In this document: positions 32,032 through 41,800 of the stretch, piece by piece
How the letters are laid out: each line of letters starts with the position of its first letter
How positions within the stretch are numbered: the stretch's first letter is position 1
Assembly: GCA_900551965.1 (NCBI GenBank)
Contig: URYF01000006.1
Span: forward strand, 1-44,422
Length of the DNA stretch: 44,422 bases
DNA from: an uncultured bacterium
Lineage (GTDB): Bacteria; Cyanobacteriota; Vampirovibrionia; Gastranaerophilales; Gastranaerophilaceae
Direction of reading: 5' to 3'
Program-made: the position numbers and the translations under genes
The notes under the pieces: generated by a model
Seen by the model: the letters and a program-made list of their open reading frames with translations, nothing else
The model's database searches: none
Told to the model about the DNA's origin: nothing

Positions 32032-33714
32032 ATGAAATACAAAAATGTGTTTTCACTTTTGGAAGAAATTACTATAAAAAACAATGAAAAAACCGCTCTT
32101 GGAATAAAGTCAAAATGGGGCTGGAATGAATTTACATATAAAGGTTTAGGGCTGTTATCAAGAAGGCTTGCCAGCTATTTAATCAATGATCTGCAAATAC
32201 CAAAAGGCGAAAAATTGGCAATATTATCCGAATCAAAACCTGAATACGGAGCTTGTGTATTTGGCGCAGTTCTTGCCGGTTTAACAACCGTTCCGCTGGA
32301 TAATAAATTAACAATATATGAACTTGATTCAATACTTTCAAGCTGTGAACCTACAGTTATTTTGGTCTCAAGCGCCAACATTGAAAAAGCAAAAGAACTT
32401 AAACTAAGAATACCTTCCCTGAAGCATATAATCCTTATGGATCCGTCTGTTTACGAAGATTTAAAAACACCAAGTCTATACTCAATTCCTGAAAACTACA
32501 GTGCACAGTGGAGAAGAAGACCCCTTAGCGCATCGGCATTTATTATCTATACCTCAGGAACAACCGGAAATCCTAAAGGGGTAGAAATCACTTTCAAAAA
32601 TATGCTTGCGCAAATGCATGATTTACATATCGCACTTGAGCAGATTTTACCGTCAGGAGACATTAGAATCCTATCAATACTCCCTATGAATCATTTGTTT
32701 GAATTGACTGTAGGATTTTTCACGTTCCTTCATCACGGGCACTCAATATATTATCCACAAAGCCTCAAGCCAAAAGATATTTTAGATGTGATGTGCGAGA
32801 AAAAAATTAGATTTATGGTAACAGTACCGGCGTTTTTAAAACTTTTAAAAAGTTCTATAGAATCAGAAATAAATAAAAAATCTCCAATAATTCAATTCTT
32901 ATTTAAATTAAATTACGCAATCGCAAAATTCTTACCAATAAACTTAAAAAAATGTTTATTTAAACAAATTCATAAAAAATTCGGCGGAGAATTTTTCGGC
33001 TGTATATCAGGCGGCGCGGCACTAGATACAAATGTCGGAGAATTTTTTGAAAGGTTGGGAATCAGAGTTTTCCAAGGTTACGGACTATCTGAGACCAGTC
33101 CTGTTGTCGCGGTTAACAGAGGAAAATATCAAGATATCAAATCAGTAGGTCCCGCCCTTGACTCATTCGAAGCTAAAATAGATGAAGCAACAGGCGAATT
33201 ATTGCTCAAAGGACCGTCCGTTATGAAAGGCTACTACAACCGCGAAGATCTGACCGGCGAAGTAATTTCAGAAGACGGCTGGCTTCACACAGGAGACATT
33301 GCCCGAATTGATGCAAAAACAAAACTTATATATATTACAGGTAGAATCAAAAATATGATAGTTTTATCAGGCGGTAAAAAAGTATTCCCTGAAGAAATTG
33401 AATCAGTACTGGAAAAAAGTATAAACTTTGCAGAAGTTTGTGTTTCCGGTATGAAAAGAAGTTTTGGAGAAAAAGACGGATGTGAAGAAATCGTTGCTGT
33501 AATTGTACCGACAAAAGACTATGCTATGAAATTCTCCGAAATAAATAACCTGGAAACAGCGGTTATAAACGAAGTTAAAGAATTATCAAAACAATTGGCT
33601 TCTTATAAACGTCCGATAAAAATCATTGTCAGAACAGAAACTCTGCCAAGAACTTCAACCAATAAACTAAAACGGACAGAAATAAAAAAAATATTATGTG
33701 AATGTTCTAAATAA
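32032..33714 (+). CDS. AMP-forming fatty acyl-CoA/acyl-ACP synthetase
   Basis: Activates fatty acids through an acyl-adenylate, 560 aa. The P-loop is YTSGTTGNPKG (173-183), the adenine motif GYGLSETSPVV (349-359), then GWLHTGD and the hinge ITGRIKNMIVLSGGKKVFPE. The catalytic Lys is in TSTNKLKR near the C-terminus. The sequence fits long-chain acyl-CoA ligases and the acyl-ACP synthetases of cyanobacteria; the acceptor cannot be told. TAGGAG precedes the ATG. A weak promoter (TTGGAA then TATATT, 18-base spacer) lies just upstream. Confidence 0.92.
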   Translation: MKYKNVFSLLEEITIKNNEKTALGIKSKWGWNEFTYKGLGLLSRRLASYLINDLQIPKGEKLAILSESKPEYGACVFGAVLAGLTTVPLDNKLTIYELDSILSSCEPTVILVSSANIEKAKELKLRIPSLKHIILMDPSVYEDLKTPSLYSIPENYSAQWRRRPLSASAFIIYTSGTTGNPKGVEITFKNMLAQMHDLHIALEQILPSGDIRILSILPMNHLFELTVGFFTFLHHGHSIYYPQSLKPKDILDVMCEKKIRFMVTVPAFLKLLKSSIESEINKKSPIIQFLFKLNYAIAKFLPINLKKCLFKQIHKKFGGEFFGCISGGAALDTNVGEFFERLGIRVFQGYGLSETSPVVAVNRGKYQDIKSVGPALDSFEAKIDEATGELLLKGPSVMKGYYNREDLTGEVISEDGWLHTGDIARIDAKTKLIYITGRIKNMIVLSGGKKVFPEEIESVLEKSINFAEVCVSGMKRSFGEKDGCEEIVAVIVPTKDYAMKFSEINNLETAVINEVKELSKQLASYKRPIKIIVRTETLPRTSTNKLKRTEIKKILCECSK

Positions 33715-33780
33715 ATTGTTTGATATATAATAAATAGTGTAAAGAGAATCGTGTTATAACTCAATAGCACGATTTTCTCT

Positions 33781-33857
33781 CGGGATGTAGCGCAGCTTGG
33801 TAGCGCACCTCGTTCGGGACGAGGGGGTCGCAGGTTCAAATCCTGTCATCCCGACCA
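33781..33857 (+). tRNA. tRNA-Pro (anticodon CGG)
   Basis: Cloverleaf from CGGGATG to CATCCCG with A73 and an encoded CCA. The anticodon stem CCTCG/CGAGG encloses TTCGGGA, anticodon CGG, reading CCG codons. Confidence 0.97.
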
Positions 33858-33858
33858 T

Positions 33859-33915
33859 TTATTCTTCGCCTACAACTGCGGCATTATTATCCCAATTATT
33901 TCTATAAGCCGCGTT
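33859..33915 (-). pseudogene. Possible 18-codon gene tail next to tRNA-Pro
   Basis: The minus strand codes AAYRNNWDNNAAVVGEE followed by a stop, preceded in frame by another stop and with no start codon. The composition looks like a protein C-terminus rather than random sequence, but at this length it is weak. Confidence 0.25.
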
Positions 33916-33990
33916 TTACCATTTTTAAATTTAATTTAAAGACCTTGGCAAAAAACTATATTTACGGTACTTATATGTTCAGGAGGCATT

Positions 33991-34314
33991 ATGGAAATTA
34001 AAAACATACACCCCGCATATAATTATTCATTTCAAGGATACAAAATCTTCAAAGGCTCAGCCAAGGAAATTGATGCCCTAAAGCTTGCTGTTGAAAAACA
34101 TAAAGATGATTTCATATTTATTAATCGAAAAAAAGGACGAAACAAAGAAACCATAGAACTATTAACCGGCAAACATTTTGACAAGCTTATTGAGCTGATG
34201 AGGACTCACTCATATTTTGCAGAAATTCGAAATAATCTTCCCAAATATTTAGGTACAAAACCGGAAAAGATTTCAGCCGCAGAATACATAAAAAATTTAA
34301 ATAAAAAAAGATAG
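33991..34314 (+). CDS. Hypothetical protein, 107 aa, F-x-G N-terminus
   Basis: Unrecognised small basic protein. The start MEIKNIHPAYNYSFQGYKIF carries FQG at residues 14-16. The rest is a compact mixed fold of about 85 residues with a central Lys-rich part. A strong AGGAGG lies just before the ATG. It stands alone between tRNA-Pro and gdhA. Confidence 0.78.
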   Translation: MEIKNIHPAYNYSFQGYKIFKGSAKEIDALKLAVEKHKDDFIFINRKKGRNKETIELLTGKHFDKLIELMRTHSYFAEIRNNLPKYLGTKPEKISAAEYIKNLNKKR

Positions 34315-34348
34315 CCTAACCGATAGATTTAAAATATTTTATATCTAC

Positions 34349-34377
34349 TTGAAATTACATTGTTATCGTTATATAAA
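34349..34377 (+). promoter_or_regulatory. Sigma-70-type promoter of gdhA
   Basis: TTGAAA (34349-34354), 17 bases, TATAAA (34372-34377), 5/6 match at both boxes, about 26 bases from transcript start to the GTG codon. Confidence 0.65.
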
Positions 34378-34409
34378 AATAGATAGCAGGAATAAAAGGA
34401 TTTTTTAAA

Positions 34410-35759
34410 GTGAACGAATATATTGAAAAAGTTCTAAAAAGCACTGAACAGCTTAATATGAACGAACCGGAATTTCTACAAGCAGTAAGAGAAGTTCTCT
34501 CAACTATTGAACCGGTTGTTGAAACACACCGCGAATACGAAAAAATAGCATTATTGGAAAGAATGATTGAACCTGAACGTACAATATCATTCAGAGTACC
34601 TTGGGTAAATGATAACGGTCAAGTAATTGTAAACCGCGGTTACCGTGTACAATTTAGCTCTCTTATTGGGCCATATAAGGGCGGATTAAGATTTCACCCG
34701 AGTGTAAACCAAAGTATTATGAAATTTTTAGGATTTGAACAAATCTTTAAAAACGCACTTACAGGATTACCTATAGGCGGAGCCAAAGGCGGCAGTGACT
34801 TTGATCCAAAAGGCAAATCCGATAACGAAATTATGCTGTTTTGCCAAAGTTTTATGACAGAATTATATCGTCATATCGGTCATAATGTTGACGTTCCCGC
34901 AGGCGATATCGGTGTTGGCGGAAGAGAAATAGGCTACCTATTTGGTCAATATAGAAGAATTAGAAATTCTTACGAAGGCGGAGTTTTAACAGGTAAAGAC
35001 ATCAGCTACGGCGGGTCTTTAGCCAGAACAGAAGCCACCGGATACGGACTTATTTATTTTATGAGGGAAATGCTTAAAGCTAACAATAACAGCCTGAAAG
35101 ATAAAACTGTAACTATTTCCGGCTCCGGAAACGTTGCTATTTATGCTTGTGAAAAAGCTGTGGATCACGGCGCTAAAGTTGTTGCAATGAGTGACTCTAA
35201 CGGTTGTATTTATGATAAAAACGGTATTGATTTAGATTTAATCAAGCAAATCAAAGAAGTCCGCCGCGGAAGAATTAAAGAATATTTAGAGGTTCACCCG
35301 CAAGCTGAATATATTGAAAAAACAGGAGAAAATTCACCTGTTTGGACAATCAAAACTGATATTGCACTGCCTTGCGCAACCCAAAACGAATTAACACTGC
35401 ATTCTGCAAAAATCCTTGTTCAAAACGGAGTTCTGGCTGTCGGAGAAGGCGCGAATATGCCACTAACCCAAGAAGCTACGGATTTCTTCCTTGAAAAAGG
35501 TGTTCTTGTTGCCCCTGCAAAAGCGGCAAATGCAGGCGGAGTTGCGACTTCGGCTATTGAAATGTCACAGAACAGTATGAGATTTTATTATACATTTGAA
35601 GAAGTTGAATCAAAACTTGAACAAATTATGATAAATATTTTTAACTCCTGTAATACCGCAGCTGAAAAATACGGACACAGCGGCAACTACGTAGCAGGCG
35701 CTAATATAGCAGCATTTGAACGACTTGCAAAAGCTATGTCTATGCAAGGTACTGTCTAA
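34410..35759 (+). CDS. gdhA: Glutamate dehydrogenase (NADP-type)
   Basis: Interconverts 2-oxoglutarate plus ammonia and glutamate. The 449-residue length and the sequence fit the hexameric bacterial enzyme: RVQFSSLIGPYKGGLRFHPS (about 79-98), the catalytic Lys region LTGLPIGGAKGGSDFDPKGK, PAGDIGVGGREIG, and the dinucleotide motif SGSGNVAIYACEKA. The GTG start has AAAAGGA nine bases upstream; no ATG is nearby. It has its own promoter and terminator. The coenzyme call (NADP) rests on similarity in the first domain, not on a proven motif. Confidence 0.96.
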   Translation: MNEYIEKVLKSTEQLNMNEPEFLQAVREVLSTIEPVVETHREYEKIALLERMIEPERTISFRVPWVNDNGQVIVNRGYRVQFSSLIGPYKGGLRFHPSVNQSIMKFLGFEQIFKNALTGLPIGGAKGGSDFDPKGKSDNEIMLFCQSFMTELYRHIGHNVDVPAGDIGVGGREIGYLFGQYRRIRNSYEGGVLTGKDISYGGSLARTEATGYGLIYFMREMLKANNNSLKDKTVTISGSGNVAIYACEKAVDHGAKVVAMSDSNGCIYDKNGIDLDLIKQIKEVRRGRIKEYLEVHPQAEYIEKTGENSPVWTIKTDIALPCATQNELTLHSAKILVQNGVLAVGEGANMPLTQEATDFFLEKGVLVAPAKAANAGGVATSAIEMSQNSMRFYYTFEEVESKLEQIMINIFNSCNTAAEKYGHSGNYVAGANIAAFERLAKAMSMQGTV

Positions 35760-35818
35760 ATTCGTAACAAAAATAAGTTTTACGTAAGTTAACTGCCTGA
35801 TAGAAAAAATAAGATAAT

Positions 35819-35848
35819 AAAAAAGAGAGCTTTGAAACTCTCTTTTTT
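35819..35848. terminator. Bidirectional terminator between gdhA and the autotransporter
   Basis: AAAAGAGAG (35821-35829) pairs with CTCTCTTTT (35838-35846) around CTTTGAAA, with A and T flanks for both strands. Confidence 0.85.
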
Positions 35849-35851
35849 AGC

Positions 35852-38800
35852 TTATTTTTTCATTGATAACGATCTAAGAATTGTTTTTTTACGATTATCA
35901 GGTTTAATCTGTATCGTATATATATACTGATCATTATCACCTGTCAAAATAGTTTTTATTTTTGAATTATTATTTGATTTTACAATTTGTTTTGAAGCTT
36001 TAACAGGTTTAGAAACCTTTATTTCTTTAGCCGGAGCTTTTACGGTTTCTTTAGAAACATCTTTACCCAGAGTCCATCTCATACCACCTGATAGAACAAC
36101 CCCGTTTCTTCCGCCGTTTCTCAGCATTGTCTGGAAGAATGCGGTAAATCTGTCACCCCAGGATTTTTGAACACCGACACCGTATTGAACATAAGGTTTT
36201 ACTGATAATTGAGGTAATCTAATATCATTTGCCATTACGTCAGTACTGCCCATGATATTCCATACCATATCAACGCCGGCATATGGCTGCCAACCGTTCT
36301 TTAGATTTCCGATAACTTTTATTCCCGGAACTATTTGGATTGCGTTCAATGGATCAGAATTAACTCTAACACCTGCGGCATTTGTATAATCAAAAGTATT
36401 TACAAATGTATAACCCATGAATAAAGATGGCTGAACAATCATTCTGCCTTCTTTAAGCTCCCAATTGTAACCGGTTTTACTTGCTACACCTGCAGTTATC
36501 ATTGAGAAATGATCTCTGCCGTAATTTGTATAAGCTTCCCCGGCACTTGCTCCTGTAGAAACAGTTAAACCGGTGAAGAAGTTACCTTTATATAACGTTC
36601 CGGTTACCCCTAAAGTACCGCCTTGCTGATTCATACTTATTCCGTTATATGATTGGTGTGAACCGTTATAGCCAACAAATGCGGAGATTATCCCTTTATA
36701 ACCATTGCCCAAATCATATAAATCAGAATCACCACCATACAATGTACCATATGTAACATTTGATACATCAACTCCGCCTCTTAATTGAACTTTTTCAAAT
36801 GAAGTATAAGGTTTTACCCACATTGCGTTTGATGTCAACGGTAGTTCGGATCTTCTGAATTGCGCATTATCATTTACTGCATAAGTATTTGGATATTCTG
36901 CAGATAATCTCATGCTATGAGCGTATTTTGTATATCTATCCATGTGATAGAACCCTGAATGAAGGGTTTCTAATTGGGTCAAGAAGCCTCCAACCTGAGT
37001 AGCAACAGAACTTGCCATAACTGCAGGGTTAACAGATTCAATCTCCGGAGTAGTGCCGCCCTGTCTTGTAAATCCAAGATTTCCGCCTAAATAAGTAACA
37101 TCATATTTCTGGATAGGTCCCATTACGGCTTTAGCATCATTTGACAGAATTATGTTGCTGCCGTTTGCCAGCGCACCGTATGCGATTTGAACACTTGTAT
37201 CATTTAGAAGCGAATCACTTACAACATTCAAACTGTTTTGACCCAAGACTAAATGGCCGCCGCCTGATACTGTATCTGCACCAATCTTATCAGCCAAAGA
37301 GTTTTTCAAATCAACATCAATATTTAACGCGGTATTACCATTTAATGTTAAATTATTAAAGTGTAAATTTTCAAGACTTGCAGGACTTGGATTAGTTGTA
37401 TAAGTTCCGTCCGGTCTTTGTACTACTGATGTATTTTGAAGATTAATTGAAGTTCCGTCAGCAAAAATACCTTTTGAAAGATTTCCTATTGAAGAACCTG
37501 CAGCCATACCAAAGGTGCCGTTTGTAATATCCAGAGTTCCACTAAATCCGGAATTATTACCGGTCATTACAAGAGCTCCGTCACCGCCTTTTGATAGTAT
37601 TCCGTTTCCGTTTATTTTTGAAATACTAACTCCATTATTTGTATTTACAACTAAGCGGCCATTTTGATTGATATTTGTTGTACCGTTTATATATTTATTA
37701 TTGTCGGTATCAACAGAAACACTCCCTGAATTAATATTCAAATTACCGCTAAATCCTGAATTATCACCGGTCATTTGAACATTTTTAGCCCCATCTTTAT
37801 TGATTGTACCGGCACCGCCAAATGCACCTGTTGTAATATTATTCAGATTTGTATTAAGAGTTAATGAACTATTTTTATTGATATTTGTATTCCCGGAAAT
37901 ATAACTGTCTGCAGTTGAATTTTGTTTGAAGTTCACATTACCTGCTGCAATATTTAGGTTGCCTGAGAAGTTGTCATTTTTACCGGAAAGATTTAATGTG
38001 CCGTTTCCTGATTTGTTAAACGAACCATTACCCGCAATACCGCTGGAAATATTTGTATTATTATTTGATATATAATTTACTGCAGCATTAGCGCCTTCAA
38101 TATAAATATCATTTGCACCATTACTATCTTTGTTATTTGCAAAGTTAGTATCAATAATTGTCATATTATCTGAAGTATAAACGGCTCCGCCTTTGCCTCC
38201 TGAAACGTTATTACTCATAGCTCCGCCATTAACTATAAATGAATTTGAATTGGTATTGTTAACGGCACCGCCGTTACCGGTTGAAGAACTTGAAGTAACA
38301 CTAACATTGTTTAAGTTAACATTAGCATTGCTATTATTCGCAATCAATGCCGAACCGTTAGAACCTTTGGCATCTGTTATTGTAAGATTATTAACTGTAA
38401 GGTCTGTTTTTTGAGTAACTTCAAATAATGATTTTGAATCCTCGCCGGAAATTACTGTAGAACCGTTATCCACACCATTTACAGTAAAGATGCCGTTTTG
38501 TGTTGTTCCAAGACTTTCAGCTATTTTATAAGGGTTGCCGTCATTACTTGTAAATTGGAAACCACGTGTACCGACTATATCATTCATTGCTTTTAATGAT
38601 TTATTTGTTGCGGCTTTAATCGCTGTTAGAGTAAGGTTTTGTCCTTTTGTTTGAACGTCGTATTCATAAACATCCGTTGACCAGGCACCAAGTGATTTGT
38701 CCTCATCAAATGTTAAACCACCGCCCAAAACTTTGATTATATATGGATTAGGCTGGTTTAAACCGTTATCTGTTTTATCAAGAACTTTGATATCTGTTAA

Positions 38801-41800
38801 CACGATTTGTAAAGTTCCGCTGCCTGAATTTGCAATCAATTGATCTGATTTAGCATTCGGAAGTGTTAAATCAACATCCATTTTCAAATGTGCATTATCG
38901 GTTGTAAGATTCCCGAAAGTTTTTGTTTCGGTTAAGCCGTTAGCTAAATCAATTATCGAATTTTGAATTGTATAATTACCGTTTGAATAGGTATCTTGAG
39001 AAAGTTTAATAGTAGAATTATCAAATACCACATTGTTACCTGTAATATTTAAAATATCACCGGCAATAGTATATATTCCGTTATTAAACTGAGCAATTGC
39101 ATTTTGACCTGCCTGACCAAATGCAACTTTTGGAGTTCCGCTTCCGCCAATTGCAAGTGAGGCGCCATCAGCTGCTGTATAATTGAATTTACCACTATTG
39201 ATCTTTGTATTGAAATCTAAAGCGCCAGTATTGGCACCAATTGTTTCTAATAAACCATCATTAACCACAGCAGTACCATTAAATCCGGCATTATCTGCTG
39301 CATTAAAGGTAAGCTTAGCTGCTCCGTTCTTATTTAAAGTTCCGCTGCCTGAAACATTTTCCAATATATCATCTATTGTTGTTGTATAGTTCAGCGAACC
39401 GTCAGTTGAAATTACAGTATTACCTTTAATATAAGAAGTATCCTGTGTTTTTTCAAACAAAACTGCACCCTGATGAATATTCAAATTTCCGGTGAAGTTT
39501 TCATTCTTAGCATATAGTGCCAAATTACCGTTATTTAATTTATTAATATTTCCGCTGCCTGAAACATTTTGTATTGATATCAAATCAGTATCAACATTGG
39601 AAAGCTTTAAATCACCATTGATATTATATTCTTTAGCATTAATAAATTTATTATCGGCACTGCTTGTGTATGCCAAAATCCCTTTTGTGATATTAACAAT
39701 ACCTTCGAAAGCTGAATTATCACCGGTAAGATTAAGTGTACCTGCACCAAGCTTATCAAGTGTACCTTTTCCGATAAAGTTATTTAAATTATCAGAGCCG
39801 GAATTTACGGTATATTCTAACGTACCATCTTCTCGAATTTCTGTTCTTCCGTTTACATAAGAACCATTGCCAGAAGTATAAGCAAGAACTCCGCTTTCAA
39901 TAATTGTATAGCCGTCAAAATTACTATTGTCATTTATTAATTGGATTCTGCCATCATTATTGTCTACAATGAAATTACCATAACCTGAGATATTACCTAT
40001 TGTTTGATTAGTTACAGCAATACCTTGAGTATCGTTTTTCGGAACACTTACTTTCAAAGTTCCGTTAGGGTTTATAACAGTATTTCCGCCAAAATATTTA
40101 TCAGTAGCATCTTTAACTGCATAAGTTATCGTACCCTCATCAATAGTTGTTGTACCGCTAAACCCTGAATTATCACCATTTAATGTAATGTTTCCAAGTC
40201 CGTTTTTAATTATTGAACCATCACCAGAATTTTTGCTTGAAATATTACCAAGTGTCTGACCTTCAACATCTGAAATATTTAATGTTAAATCAGCATCCTG
40301 ACTAATTACGGTAGAACCACCAAAATATCTGTCAGAGTCATTTTCAGCATTATAAACCAAAGAGCCTTCAGTAATTTGAGTTTGACCACCAAATCTTGAG
40401 TTTTCACCAAACAGGTTCACAGTACCTTTACCTGATTTTACAAAGGTTCCGCTTGTTCTGATTCCGTCTTTCATAAATCCGCTTATTTCATAGACACTAT
40501 CACTCAAGCCGTCTGAAACATCCATTGACAGAATAGCATTTTCTGCAATTGTAAGATATCCGGAAATAAATGAGTCATTAACTGTAGACTTTTTGTAATT
40601 AACATTTCCGTTAATTATATCAAATTGACCTTCAAAACCGCTGTTGTTGCCGGATATATTTAAATCCCCGGCACCGTCCTTAACAACAGATGCCCCTTTT
40701 ATACCGGTAATACCACTACCGATAGAACTAATATTGCCCTCTGTTGAAATTAAGGTAAGCTTAGAATTATCAATATAAATATCATTTGCTCCGCTGCTAT
40801 CTTTGTTATTTGCAAAAACCCCGTTGGTTATTGTCATATCAGCAGATGTATATATAGCCCCGCCAAATCCTGTTGAGGTATTATTCTCAGCTTGAATATT
40901 AGATAATACGGTTTCGCCATTTGACGTGTTATAAAACGCACCGCCATCTCCTGAAGATTTGTTTCCGCTCAATACAGAATTATTTAAAATAAAGGTTTTA
41001 CTGTTTATATTTGCAATAGCTCCGCCATTACCAGCTTCAACTTCATTATTTTTAAAATCAACATTATTTAATTTTACTGTAGCTTCAGAATTACTTGCAT
41101 AAATTGCGGAGCCATTTTTTATGGTATCTGTCAAATATCTTTTTGCATTTTCGACAGAAACATCAGACATTTCAAAGCTTGTATTATTTACAAGTTCAAA
41201 CATAGATCCCTGAGTATCACCATTAAGAGTAAAAGCACTTACTTTTATTGTCGCATTGCCTTCTGTATCCAGTATTATATTTTCACCTTCAACAAGTGCT
41301 GTTCTGCTGCTTTCATCTGCTTCGTAATAATACCAAACATCGCCTTCTTTTCTCAATCTTGTATCAGAATCAATTTCATCTTTTGAGATATACAAATCAG
41401 TTAAGGTACCGTCCAGGATACTCTTTTCACCTTCAAAAACATTTCCGACAACTGTAAAATTACCGTCTGCTGTGGTATCAAGATCTCTAAATATATTATA
41501 TCTGTTAGTTTCAGCATTATCATCTACAACAATAAAACTAAACCCTCTGTTACCATCATACCAGTTCAAATCTCTTAATGTATCTGTACTTGAAGGTCCG
41601 TTAGGCAATACCTCGATACTATCAGCTTCTCTGTTGGTTTGAGCAGATTTTATACCATATTTATAAACGTTTGTTGCCCAGCTTAGAATTTGGATATCAT
41701 TTCTGACTGCAACTTGTAAATCATTGCCTCCATCAAATACCAAAATAGGCCCTTTTGTCTGAACCCCGGCATCATTAGTTTTAAATTTACCATTATCATC

